DNA from: Spyradocola sp050942925
GTDB taxonomy: Bacteria; Bacillota; Clostridia; Christensenellales; UBA1750
Length of the DNA: 20,054 bases
NCBI GenBank assembly: GCA_050942925.1
Contig: JBMNOF010000031.1
Location: forward strand, 1-20,054
Direction of reading: 5' to 3'
Position numbers and translations under genes: made by a program. The notes under the pieces were generated by a model. The model saw only the letters and a list, made by a program, of their open reading frames with translations, ran no database searches and had not been told where the DNA came from. Of this stretch, positions 7,416 through 14,733 are shown in pieces (within the stretch, counting starts at the first letter, position 1; each line of letters begins with the position of its first letter).

Positions 7416-8630
7416 TTACTTCTTCTCGTAGCGCTCGATGATCTCGAAGCACATGCGGGCGTTGTGGTAGGGGCACTTCCAGCCGTCGATCTTGCTCTCA
7501 TAGCCGCTGAGAACCTCGCCGCTGTTGCCGAGCATGGTGAACCACTCGCCGTACTCGTGGTCCACGACGAAGCGGTCGATGTACTCGAAGCAGTCGAGGG
7601 AGGCGTCGAGGAACTTGTCCTTTCCGCTGAGCTGCCAGGCGTTGAGGAAGCCCACGACCGTCTCGGCCTGCACCCACCAGGAGCGGTTCGTGTTGAGGTG
7701 ACGGGTGACGGGGTTGTACTCGTAGATCATGGAGCCGTCGGGCAGGATCGCCTGCTCCAGGCAAGCCTTGGCCATGGCCAGGCAGCGAGGCTCGGCCTTC
7801 TCCTCCATCTTCTTGTCGCCCAGGACCTCGGCGGTCTCCATCATGAGCCAGGTGCCCTCGATGTCGTGGCCGTAGGAGATCTCCGGCGAGGTGGGCGTCC
7901 AGTCGTCGCGGAAGAACATCTTGAAGTGGTGGATGTGGCTGTCGTAGACCTTGTCGAGCATGATGCCCAGGTGCCGGTGCGTCAAGGCGATCTGCTCCTT
8001 GTCGCGCAGGACGCGCAGCAGGCCCGTGTAGGCCTCGATCAGGTGCAGGTGGGTGTTCATGGTGCGGGTGGACTCGCTGTCCGGGTTGATGTTGGAGCCC
8101 TGGCCCTTGGCGTCGTACTTCCAGTCGCGGCTCAGGATCTCGACGTAGCCGTTGTGCTCCGCATCGTAGGCGTATTTTTCGAGCAGGTCGCGGATGGCGA
8201 CAGCGCGGTCGCGGGCCTGCTCGTCGCCGGTGGCGCGGCAGTACTCGCTCAGGGCGTAGATGGCGAAGGCCTGGCCGTAGACGAACTTCTTGTCGTCCAC
8301 GGGGTTGCCCTTGCAGTCGAGCATGAAGTAGCAGCCGCCGTACTCCTTGTCCAGGAAGTGCTCGCAGAAGTACTCGTAGGCGCGGCGGGCGAGCTTGAGG
8401 TACTTTTCGTCCTTAAAGATGCGGTAGGCGGAAGAGAAGGTCCAGACCAGGCGCGCGTTGAGCACCAGGCACTTGGTGCCCTCCTTCACGGGCGCGCCCT
8501 CGCGGGTGACCACGCCGTAAAAGCCGCCGTTCTCCTCGTCCACGTCATACTTCATCCAAAACGGAAGGATGTCCTCCAGGACTTCTTTTTTTGCCATTTC
8601 ATACAGTTTTGTGAAGCGTTCGTCCTTCAT
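7416..8630 (-). CDS. AGE family epimerase (cellobiose 2-epimerase-like)
   Basis: N-acylglucosamine 2-epimerase superfamily enzyme with an (alpha/alpha)6 barrel that interconverts epimers at C2 of a sugar. Its 404 residues match the family's usual length. Motifs typical of the cellobiose/mannobiose 2-epimerase branch are NTHLHLIEAYTGLLR (H194, H196), YGHDIEGTWL (H255), SWWVQAETVVGF (W318, E322), GEWF (361-364) and the C-terminal WKCPYHNAR (H389). A cytosolic sugar or disaccharide epimerase is likely; the exact substrate is not readable. The ATG at 8630 has GGGAGG 8 bases upstream, so I prefer it to an in-frame start further up. It is the first gene of an operon with the lipoprotein hydrolase. 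Confidence 0.9.
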   Translation of the reverse strand: MKDERFTKLYEMAKKEVLEDILPFWMKYDVDEENGGFYGVVTREGAPVKEGTKCLVLNARLVWTFSSAYRIFKDEKYLKLARRAYEYFCEHFLDKEYGGCYFMLDCKGNPVDDKKFVYGQAFAIYALSEYCRATGDEQARDRAVAIRDLLEKYAYDAEHNGYVEILSRDWKYDAKGQGSNINPDSESTRTMNTHLHLIEAYTGLLRVLRDKEQIALTHRHLGIMLDKVYDSHIHHFKMFFRDDWTPTSPEISYGHDIEGTWLMMETAEVLGDKKMEEKAEPRCLAMAKACLEQAILPDGSMIYEYNPVTRHLNTNRSWWVQAETVVGFLNAWQLSGKDKFLDASLDCFEYIDRFVVDHEYGEWFTMLGNSGEVLSGYESKIDGWKCPYHNARMCFEIIERYEKK

Positions 8631-8671
8631 TGTGCAGACCTCCCATGCTGACAAAATTCTGTACCGCCTCT

Positions 8672-8700
8672 ATTATAGGCAAAAGGGTCGGATTTGTACA
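8672..8700 (-). promoter_or_regulatory. Promoter of the AGE epimerase-hydrolase operon
   Basis: On the minus strand, TGTACA (8695-8700) and a consensus TATAAT (8672-8677) are separated by 17 bases, about 40 bases upstream of the start. The -35 matches 4 of 6. TGTACA is itself a palindrome. Confidence 0.72.
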
Positions 8701-8722
8701 GCGCTTTTTCCCGCCGCGCGCC

Positions 8723-9961
8723 TCACCAGGCGAGGACCTCCTCGCGCGCGATGCGGGCCCAAAGGCGCAGGTTTTCCGGGTTTCCCGAGATGCTGGAGAT
8801 GTCCTTGAGCACCATGTCCATGGAGGTGCCGCAGCGCTTTGCGGCCGCAAGGGCGCGGCGGATCTCGCCGCGGATGGCGGGCTCGTTCTCCCGCACGCGG
8901 AGCAGGTAGGCGGGGTTGGGCTTCCAGGCCATGACGTAGCGGCGGCCCAGGGCCTCGGCGGCGGCGTCCACGTCCGCCCAAGGGGTGATGGAGACCTTGC
9001 GCAGGTTCGGAATGCGGCTGAGGATGTCGATCTGGTCGTGCAGGGGCTCGCAGCAGCCGTAGTAGACCAGGCAAAAGGGCTGCATCGCCTCGATCTGGTA
9101 GGCGATGTCAAACTCCATGCGCATGTCCTTGGACACGGAGGCGAAGATCTGCGCAAGGCCGCGGCCCCAGCAGTGGTCGAGCGTGACGTGGCCGCGGTCC
9201 TCCCCGCGGGCAAGGTCGTCGGACAGGGCGGGCGTGCTGTGGACGAGGATCTGGTCCGCCTCCAGAAGGCCCATCTCCTCGATGCGGCGCATCATGCGCA
9301 GGAAGATGTCGCAGAACTTCCGCGCGATGCGGTGCAGGAACTCCGGCCGGTCGCACAGCTCGTAGAGGAGCTGCTCCGCACCCATGAGCATCACCACGTC
9401 GTCCCAGGTCTTGAGCCCGAGGCCATACCCCGTCTCCAGGCCCTGGAGCTTGACCGGCAGGATGTCGCCCACGGCCTCGGCCGCCTTGCTGAGGCGGCGC
9501 ATCGTCTCCACCGGGTCGTATCTCACCTCCGGCTCGCGGATCTTATCCAGGTCCCCGTCGTCCCGGAGCTGGTTCTCGTAGCGGTGGGAGTAGATGCCGC
9601 CACCCGCCTTGCCGCGCTCCTCCTCGCGCACGTTCAGGCCCATGGAGGAGATCTCCACGGCCTTGGGCACGGGCAGGTACGGCCGGAAGATGCGGTCCGC
9701 CTGCGCATTCTCCCAAAGGTAGATCTCCCGGCGGAGGTAGGTCTCGATCTGGGCGAAGTCCGGGTCTGTGCAGCGGTTGCGCAGCGTCTCCTCGCCCTCC
9801 AGCTCGTTCCAGGGGATCTCGTCCAGCAGGACCACGGGCCGGATCATGCGGCGGTCGTTGACCGCGCGGTAGAGCTTGGCGCGCTCGGCGTTTGCGGGGT
9901 CGGCCGCGCACTCGGCGGCGCGATTGGCAAGGGCGCGCAGGATCTGTACGTCGGGGTTCAT
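8723..9961 (-). CDS. Uroporphyrinogen decarboxylase-family (methyltransferase-type) protein
   Basis: Member of the UroD/MtaA/CmuA superfamily, 412 residues. In anaerobes, divergent members usually act as corrinoid-dependent methyltransferases rather than haem enzymes. The characteristic segment YGCCEPLHDQID (301-312) matches the methyltransferase-like branch, and its Cys-Cys and His could bind metal. KPNPAYL (348-354) and a final TSMDMVLKDISS segment (379-390) also fit. No corrinoid protein or activase gene lies nearby, so the partner must be elsewhere. Its ATG overlaps the stop of the CCA gene by four bases (ATGA), implying translational coupling, and AGGAGG lies upstream. The family call is strong; the methyl donor and acceptor are unknown. 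Confidence 0.85.
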   Translation of the reverse strand: MNPDVQILRALANRAAECAADPANAERAKLYRAVNDRRMIRPVVLLDEIPWNELEGEETLRNRCTDPDFAQIETYLRREIYLWENAQADRIFRPYLPVPKAVEISSMGLNVREEERGKAGGGIYSHRYENQLRDDGDLDKIREPEVRYDPVETMRRLSKAAEAVGDILPVKLQGLETGYGLGLKTWDDVVMLMGAEQLLYELCDRPEFLHRIARKFCDIFLRMMRRIEEMGLLEADQILVHSTPALSDDLARGEDRGHVTLDHCWGRGLAQIFASVSKDMRMEFDIAYQIEAMQPFCLVYYGCCEPLHDQIDILSRIPNLRKVSITPWADVDAAAEALGRRYVMAWKPNPAYLLRVRENEPAIRGEIRRALAAAKRCGTSMDMVLKDISSISGNPENLRLWARIAREEVLAW

Positions 9962-11124
9962 GGAGACTCCTCCTCTCTTGCGCGCGCGGCCTGCAGCAGC
10001 GCGCGCTTCGTGTTTTCCAGACGGCCCGCGACGACCGCGTCGAGCAGGTCGTGCAGCGCGCGGCCCAGGGCGGGGCCCTTGGGCACCCCCGCCTGGAGAA
10101 GGTCCGCGCCCGTCACGGCCAGCTGCGCGATGGAATAGGCGTCGCCGCGGGCCAAGGCGGCCTCGAGCTCGCCGGGCGCCCAGGCGCGCAGGCGCGCGAG
10201 CTCCCGGGCCCGCTCCGGGCCGAGATCGCGCAGGAGCGCGCGGGCCTGCGCCGGGGTTTCGGGCCGGGGCGCGCCGTAGTGCGCGATCAGCTCCCGCGCG
10301 GCGGCGGCCATGCGCTTGGGCAGGCGCAGCGCATCGAGGGCCGCGTCCGGGTCCGGGGCCGCGTGCAGGGCGTGCGCCAGGCGCAGCGCGGGCTCGGGCG
10401 GGACCGCGTCCAATCCTTCGGCGCACAGCGGCGCGGGCAGGACCTGCCAAAGGACCTCCGGAAAGGCGCGCACGATCTCCCCGGCCGCCCGGCCGCACAG
10501 GAGCTTGAGGAGCTCGGCCGTGCTGCGCTCCCGCGCAACGAGATGGAGGTCCGGCGCAAGCGCGCGGGCGGCGCGGGCCGTCTCCGCCTCGATGGAGAAG
10601 GCGTAGACCGCGGCAAAGCGCAGCGCGCGCAGGATGCGCAGCGCGTCCTCCGAAAAGCGGCGCTCGGGCGCGCCCACGCAGCGGATGCGCCCCGCGGCGA
10701 GGTCCTCCCGGCCGCCGAAGGGGTCGCGCAGGCCCTGCCGCGGGCTGTAGGCCATGGCGTTGACCGTGAAATCCCGCCGGGCGAGGTCCTGCTCGACCTC
10801 CTGCACAAAGTCCACGCGGTCCGGGTGGCGGTGGTCGGCGTAGGCGCCGTCCACGCGGAAGGTGGTGACCTCGTAGGGCGCGCCGTCCGCCAGCACCGTG
10901 ACCGTGCCGTGCGCAAGGCCCGTTTCGATCGTGCGGCAGTCGGCAAAGGCGCGCAGCGTCTCCTCCGGCGCGGCGCTCGTGCACACGTCGTAGTCCTTGG
11001 GTGAAAGGCCCAGCATCGCGTCCCGGACGCACCCGCCCACGACATAGGCCGCAAACCCCGCCCCCTCCAGCCGCTCCAGCACGAAGCGCGCCCCGGCTGG
11101 CAGGGCCATGCAGAATTCCGTCAC
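9958..11124 (-). CDS. cca: CCA tRNA nucleotidyltransferase (CCA-adding enzyme)
   Basis: Class II CCA-adding polymerase, which builds or repairs the CCA end of tRNAs from CTP and ATP. Its 388 residues show the hallmarks: GGCVRD (30-35), catalytic D44 and D46 (KDYDV), RRDFTVNAMA (116-125), RFSEDALRILRALRFA (156-171) and ERSTAELLKLL. The C-terminal half keeps the helical body. Where related enzymes carry an HD domain, it reads LRLAHALHAA and lacks the HD pair. GTG at 11124 is chosen as start because its GGGGGAGAGG leader sits at the same distance as in the gene upstream; an ATG at 11109 has no such site. It follows the HD gene by 16 bases. The tRNAs in this window already encode CCA, so the role here may be repair. 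Confidence 0.92.
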   Translation of the reverse strand: MTEFCMALPAGARFVLERLEGAGFAAYVVGGCVRDAMLGLSPKDYDVCTSAAPEETLRAFADCRTIETGLAHGTVTVLADGAPYEVTTFRVDGAYADHRHPDRVDFVQEVEQDLARRDFTVNAMAYSPRQGLRDPFGGREDLAAGRIRCVGAPERRFSEDALRILRALRFAAVYAFSIEAETARAARALAPDLHLVARERSTAELLKLLCGRAAGEIVRAFPEVLWQVLPAPLCAEGLDAVPPEPALRLAHALHAAPDPDAALDALRLPKRMAAAARELIAHYGAPRPETPAQARALLRDLGPERARELARLRAWAPGELEAALARGDAYSIAQLAVTGADLLQAGVPKGPALGRALHDLLDAVVAGRLENTKRALLQAARAREEESP

Positions 11125-11140
11125 GTTCCTCTCCCCCTTT
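11125..11140 (-). promoter_or_regulatory. Ribosome-binding site that fixes a GTG start for cca
   Basis: The minus strand reads AAAGGGGGAGAGGAAC directly before GTG. The same AAAGGGGGAGAGGA block sits at the same offset before the ATG of the HD gene (11965-11978), which supports GTG at 11124 as the true start. Confidence 0.7.
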
Positions 11141-11962
11141 TCAGCGCTGGGACGCGCGGTCGGCGCGGTCCAGCGCCTCCATGTCGCGCAGGAACCGCTC
11201 GCCCCACAGGCGCAGGTACCGCGCCCGGGTGTGCTCGTTTTGAAAGAAATAGGGCACCATGTGCCAGGCGGCCATGGCGGAAACGCGCAGCCGCTCCAAC
11301 TCCGGCACGGCCGCGGGGAAGCGCAGGAACAGGATCTCGTAGGCGGAGGCGCACTCGTGGCCGTAGAAGTGCGCGGTGGGGCTGGGCCGGCCGTGGGAGT
11401 CGAGGAAGGCCTTTGTGCGGGCCTTGCCCACGTCGTGCAGCAGGCCCGCGAGCCACAGGGCCGGGTCGTCCGGCCGCTCCCGCGCCAGGACGCGCGCGGT
11501 CAGCGCGCCGTGCATGCCGATGGAGTGCGCGTGGAAGGGGTTGTCCTGGGAGAGGAAGAACAGCCCCTCGCGCCCGAAAAAGAGCTCGTCCAGGCTTTGC
11601 AGGGTCTGGGGCTCGGGGCGAACGAGCGCGATCTCGTCCCAGCCCTCGAAGGGCTGCGGCGGGCAGAAGGCGAGGTACTGGCCGCGGATCTCCTCCGCGC
11701 GATCGGGCGCGGCGGCCAGGCAGTCCGCCAGCCGGCGCGCGGCGAGCACGGCGCGGGCGGAGGCGCCAAGGGCCTTGGCGCGCTCGACGAGCTCCTTGCG
11801 GCCGCGGGCGCGCAGGCTGGGCGCCTCCAGGGCGCAGGAAACCCCGGCGCGCAGCAGGCGCAGGGCGTCCTCGCGGTCCTTTGCGCGGGGCAGGCCGCTC
11901 TGCGCGGCGAGCGCCTCCCGCCCGGAGCCATCCAGGCCGAGGAACGCATGGAGCACCGGCAT
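11141..11962 (-). CDS. HD domain protein related to CCA-enzyme HD domains
   Basis: Metal-dependent phosphohydrolase-type protein, 273 residues, first gene of the HD-cca-UroD operon. The N-terminal half (1-135) is helical and unrecognised. The HD part shows NPFHAHSIGMH (H144, H146, H151), LLHDVGK with H176-D177, HFYGHE (H198, H202) and AWHMVPYFF (H234). The spacing of LLHDVGK and FYGHE is like that of HD domains fused to the C-terminus of many CCA-adding enzymes, where they have 2',3'-cyclic phosphodiesterase or phosphatase activity on tRNA ends. The neighbour cca gene lacks that HD pair, so this protein may supply the activity in trans (inference). ATG follows GGGGGAGAGG. Confidence 0.85.
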   Translation of the reverse strand: MPVLHAFLGLDGSGREALAAQSGLPRAKDREDALRLLRAGVSCALEAPSLRARGRKELVERAKALGASARAVLAARRLADCLAAAPDRAEEIRGQYLAFCPPQPFEGWDEIALVRPEPQTLQSLDELFFGREGLFFLSQDNPFHAHSIGMHGALTARVLARERPDDPALWLAGLLHDVGKARTKAFLDSHGRPSPTAHFYGHECASAYEILFLRFPAAVPELERLRVSAMAAWHMVPYFFQNEHTRARYLRLWGERFLRDMEALDRADRASQR

Positions 11963-11991
11963 GATCCTCTCCCCCTTTCGTCTTTGTTCCT

Positions 11992-12020
11992 ATTATACCG
12001 CCCGCGCCGGCCGCGCGCAA
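11992..12020 (-). promoter_or_regulatory. Promoter of the HD-cca-UroD operon
   Basis: On the minus strand, TTGCGC (12015-12020) and consensus TATAAT (11992-11997) are 17 bases apart, 29 bases upstream of the HD start. It diverges from the promoter at 12050-12078. Confidence 0.75.
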
Positions 12021-12049
12021 CGAAAACGGCGCGCGCCGCGCATTTCCCG

Positions 12050-12078
12050 TTTACCTCGCCTGGCGGCGGTGCTATAAT
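12050..12078 (+). promoter_or_regulatory. Promoter of the transglutaminase-like gene
   Basis: TTTACC (12050-12055) and consensus TATAAT (12073-12078) are 17 bases apart, 39 bases before the start codon. It is back to back with the HD operon promoter, with the two -35 boxes 29 bases apart. Confidence 0.75.
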
Positions 12079-12117
12079 GAACGTGTTGGATCTATACAGA
12101 GAAGGAAGTGTTTTCCC

Positions 12118-13482
12118 ATGGTCACAAATCTGGACTACATCTCCTATCCCCTGCCCGAGGACATCGAGCGGCTGGTGATGGGCGGCGAACTCCAGCGCGC
12201 CCGCCGCGTGATCGACGCGCGGATCGCCGATCCCAAGACGCCCGAGTGCCTCCGGCAGCGCCTGGAGTTTGAAAAGAGGATCTTGACCGAGATCCCGCTG
12301 AGCTACAACGTCACCGAGGCGCAGATGCTGGAGCGCCTGCAGGCGCGCTACGAGGGCTTCACCCGCGAGGAGATGGAGCGCCTGCGCGACGAGGGCACGC
12401 TGGACTGGGTCTACATCGAGGGCCGCGTGTTCTACAAGGACAGCGCGCTGGACAGCACGCTCAAGACGCGCGCGGACCTGAACCCGCGCCTGAAGGACCC
12501 GACGCTCCTTGCCGACAGCGACAAGAACGCCAAGCGCCTGGACGAGATGATCGCCCGCATGAAGCGCGACGGCCATGCGCACCTGCGCTTCCGCGTGCGC
12601 GCGGAGATGACCATTGATGAGCACGCGCAGCGGCCGGGCAAGCGCATCCGCGTGCACCTGCCCCTGCCCCTCAAGGACGCCCAGTGCACGCCCGGGGAGA
12701 TCGTGACGTCGCCGGCGGCCTACATCGCGCCGGAGGACCACCCCCAGCGCACGGCCTACTTTGAGGCCGTCTACGAGCCGGGCATGGTCTTTTCCGCGGA
12801 ATACGTCTACGACATCGACGCGCCCTACGTCGATCCGGACCCGGACGCCGTCTCCCCCGAGCAGCCGCACTTTGACACGGAAGAGGTGCTGCCGCAGATC
12901 CGCTTCACGCCCTTCATCCGCGCGCTGTGCGCCGAGCTCAAGGGCGACGAGACGAACCCCCTGCGCATCGCCCGCCGCTTCTACGACTACTGCACGGTCA
13001 ACACCTGCTACCGCTTTGTTCCGGCGTACTTCACCAAGACCAACATTCCGGAGTACTTCGGCGCAGGCCAGCGCGGCGACTGCGGCATGCACGCGCTGCT
13101 CTTCATCACGCTCTGCCGCTGCGCGGGCATTCCGGCGCAATGGCAGGCCGGGCTCTACACCCGTCCGGGCGAGGCCGGCTGCCACGACTGGGCGCGCTTC
13201 TACGTCGCGCCGTACGGCTGGCTCTACTGCGACGGCTCCTTCGGCGGTTCAGCCTGGCGCGCCGGCAGCCGCGAGCGCTGGAACTTCTACTTTGGCAACC
13301 TGGAGCCCTTCCGCATGGTCGCCAACCGCGATCTGCAGCAGGAGTTCGACCCTCCCAAGAAGTTCTTCCGCTCCGACCCCTACGACAGCCAGCTGGGCGA
13401 GGCGGAGTACGAGGACGAGGGCCTGACGCGCCGTGACTTCACGACCACCCTCACCGTTCTCTCCTGCGAGACGGTCGACTGA
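12118..13482 (+). CDS. Transglutaminase-like domain protein
   Basis: Protein of 454 residues with a transglutaminase/protease-like (papain-fold) core near the C-terminus. The triad is visible as C322 in RGDCGMHALLF, H356 in GCHDWARF and D372 in YCDGSFGG. The N-terminal 300 residues comprise a helical part (about 12-150) and a beta-rich part (155-235, including RFRVRAEMTI) that often precedes such cores. There is no signal peptide or membrane helix, so it is likely cytoplasmic. Proteins of this kind are usually uncharacterised cysteine proteases or amide hydrolases. AGGAAG lies 9 bases before the ATG. It is a single-gene unit with its own promoter and terminator. The substrate is unknown. Confidence 0.82.
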   Translation: MVTNLDYISYPLPEDIERLVMGGELQRARRVIDARIADPKTPECLRQRLEFEKRILTEIPLSYNVTEAQMLERLQARYEGFTREEMERLRDEGTLDWVYIEGRVFYKDSALDSTLKTRADLNPRLKDPTLLADSDKNAKRLDEMIARMKRDGHAHLRFRVRAEMTIDEHAQRPGKRIRVHLPLPLKDAQCTPGEIVTSPAAYIAPEDHPQRTAYFEAVYEPGMVFSAEYVYDIDAPYVDPDPDAVSPEQPHFDTEEVLPQIRFTPFIRALCAELKGDETNPLRIARRFYDYCTVNTCYRFVPAYFTKTNIPEYFGAGQRGDCGMHALLFITLCRCAGIPAQWQAGLYTRPGEAGCHDWARFYVAPYGWLYCDGSFGGSAWRAGSRERWNFYFGNLEPFRMVANRDLQQEFDPPKKFFRSDPYDSQLGEAEYEDEGLTRRDFTTTLTVLSCETVD

Positions 13483-13488
13483 CAAACC

Positions 13489-13536
13489 AGCCCTGCGCAC
13501 ACCGATTCTGCGGTGCGCGCAGGGCTTTTCTCTTTC
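13489..13536 (+). terminator. Intrinsic terminator of the transglutaminase-like gene
   Basis: AGCCCTGCGCACACCG and CGGTGCGCGCAGGGCT form a 16-bp stem with one mismatch around a 6-base loop, followed by TTTTCTCTTT. It starts 7 bases after the stop codon. Confidence 0.88.
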
Positions 13537-13565
13537 GCGGGTCCAACGGGAACGCGCCGGGGGAC

Positions 13566-14483
13566 TTACGGTTTCGCCCTGCGCCGGCCCGTGTTCTCCG
13601 AGCCCCGGATCTCCTCGTGGAAGAAGTAGTCCACGATCACCGGGTGGCCCGGCTCGGCGCGGCCGTAGGGCAGTTCGTTGTCCACAAAGGGGCAATCGGC
13701 TTCCCGGGCCAGCTGCGCGGCCTGCTCCTCCAGGGCGCGAAAATAGCTGCGGTCGCCCTCTTGGTAGATGGCGCGGTACAGGGGGACCAAATGGGGATAG
13801 GCCCTTGCGATGTAGTCCAGGATTTCCTGCCGGAAGCCGCCGCGCAGGTTGAGGTTCTCCAGCCAAACCAGGTCGCACTGGTTCCGGACGCGCCGGAAGA
13901 TGGCGGCGAAGTCCGTGATGCCGGGAAAGACCGGGGAGATGAAGCAGACGGTGCGCACGCCCGCGTCATAGACCTGCTTCATGGCCGCCAGGCGGCGTTC
14001 GATGGAGGCTGCCTTGTCCATGTCCGCCCGGAACGCCTCGTCCAAGGTGTTGATGGACCAGGACACGGTCACCTTTCCCAGGTCCCGGAGCAGGTCCAGG
14101 TCCCGGACCACCAAGTCGGATTTTGTGCAGATCAGGATCTCCGCGCCGCTGCCCCGGAGCTGCTCCAGGAGCTTGCGGGTGTTCTGAATCTGCGCCTCCT
14201 GCGGCAAGTAGCCGTCGGTGACCGAGCCGATGACGATCCTCTGGCCCCGGTACTTGGCCGGGTTGCGGATGGCGGGCCAGTGCTTCACGTCAAGAAACGC
14301 GCCCCAGGGCTCGGTGTGGCCGGTAAACCGCTTCATGAAGGACGCATAGCAGTACCGGCAGCCGTGCGTACAGCCGACATAGGGGTTGACGGAATAGCCG
14401 CCCACCGGCAGGGTGGACTTGGTCAGGATCGTCTTTGCCTCCACATCCCGAATCCGGATGCCGTTCTCCATTCTCTCCGCCAT
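13566..14483 (-). CDS. SPL-family radical SAM protein
   Basis: Radical S-adenosylmethionine enzyme of the spore photoproduct lyase-like (SPL/Rv2578c-type) family, 305 residues. The [4Fe-4S] cluster motif CxxxCxxC is at C38, C42 and C45 (GCTHGCRYCYASFM), and the following strand reads RIVIGSVTDGYLP, as expected for this family. The rest forms the partial TIM barrel (LICTKSDLVVRDLDLL, VTVSWSINTLDEAFRADMDKAASIERRLAA). SPL members proper repair DNA spore photoproduct, but most of this family have unknown substrates. The ATG at 14483 follows AGGAGAGGAG by 8 bases; another Met four codons later is possible. It is a single-gene unit, and its promoter is flanked by an inverted repeat. Confidence 0.85.
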   Translation of the reverse strand: MAERMENGIRIRDVEAKTILTKSTLPVGGYSVNPYVGCTHGCRYCYASFMKRFTGHTEPWGAFLDVKHWPAIRNPAKYRGQRIVIGSVTDGYLPQEAQIQNTRKLLEQLRGSGAEILICTKSDLVVRDLDLLRDLGKVTVSWSINTLDEAFRADMDKAASIERRLAAMKQVYDAGVRTVCFISPVFPGITDFAAIFRRVRNQCDLVWLENLNLRGGFRQEILDYIARAYPHLVPLYRAIYQEGDRSYFRALEEQAAQLAREADCPFVDNELPYGRAEPGHPVIVDYFFHEEIRGSENTGRRRAKP

Positions 14484-14542
14484 CTGGCATGCTCCTCTCC
14501 TTCCCCGGCAAGGGCCCGGGGCTCTCCGCGCCGCAGCGCTTT

Positions 14543-14582
14543 CTACTTGCAGTATACCAGAAACGCCCGCCCGTGCAAGTAG
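14543..14582. promoter_or_regulatory. Promoter region of the radical SAM gene inside an inverted repeat
   Basis: Minus-strand TATACT (14551-14556) lies about 70 bases upstream of the start, with a weak TTGCAC 16 bases above it. The region is framed by a perfect 9-bp inverted repeat, CTACTTGCA (14543-14551) and TGCAAGTAG (14574-14582). The arms touch the -10 and overlap the -35, as expected of an operator. Confidence 0.55.
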
Positions 14583-14599
14583 GCACAAAAAAGTGCCTA
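14580..14599. repeat. Short hairpin with A6/T6 loop
   Basis: TAGGCAC and GTGCCTA are exact inverted repeats around AAAAAA, abutting the operator-like arm above. It could be part of a regulator site, or a weak terminator or curved spacer between the tRNA operon terminator and the radical SAM promoter. Confidence 0.5.
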
Positions 14600-14609
14600 T
14601 GGGCGAAAG

Positions 14610-14646
14610 GGCAAAAAGAAAGAGACACGCGCACGCGTGTCTCTTA
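14610..14646 (-). terminator. Intrinsic terminator of the tRNA operon
   Basis: AAGAGACACGC and GCGTGTCTCTT form a perfect 11-bp stem with a 4-base loop (14620-14645). On the minus strand it is followed by TTTCTTTTT. It begins 6 bases after the CCA end of tRNA-Cys. Confidence 0.9.
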
Positions 14647-14650
14647 TCTT

Positions 14651-14725
14651 TGGAGGTGCCACCCGGATTTGAACCGGGGAATGAAGGTTTTGCAGACCTT
14701 TGCCTTACCTCTTGGCTATGGCACC
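14651..14725 (-). tRNA. tRNA-Cys (GCA)
   Basis: 75 nt including encoded CCA. The acceptor stem is GGTGCCA with TGGCACC, the discriminator is U, and the anticodon loop CTGCAAA gives anticodon GCA. The T-arm has GGTTCAAATCC. Last gene of the operon. Confidence 0.96.
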
Positions 14726-14733
14726 ATACTTAT

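Noticed and set aside
6111..8651. Long plus-strand open frame opposite the hydrolase and AGE genes
   Set aside because: Mirror of the minus-strand codon pattern, with no start signal and no domain; the minus genes have full catalytic motifs.
8630..11004. Plus-strand open frames opposite the UroD and cca genes
   Set aside because: Low-complexity Ala/Arg/Gly-rich translations typical of GC-rich shadow frames; no ribosome-binding site at a sensible position.
9962..11032. In-frame upstream extension of the UroD-family gene
   Set aside because: The frame stays open through the cca region, but the extension is Arg/Ala/Gly-rich and overlaps the cca gene. The ATG at 9961 has a good ribosome-binding site and gives the family's usual length.
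11500..13185. Minus-strand frame antisense to the transglutaminase-like gene
   Set aside because: It crosses the two mapped divergent promoters and has no domain content; the plus-strand gene has a catalytic triad, promoter and terminator.
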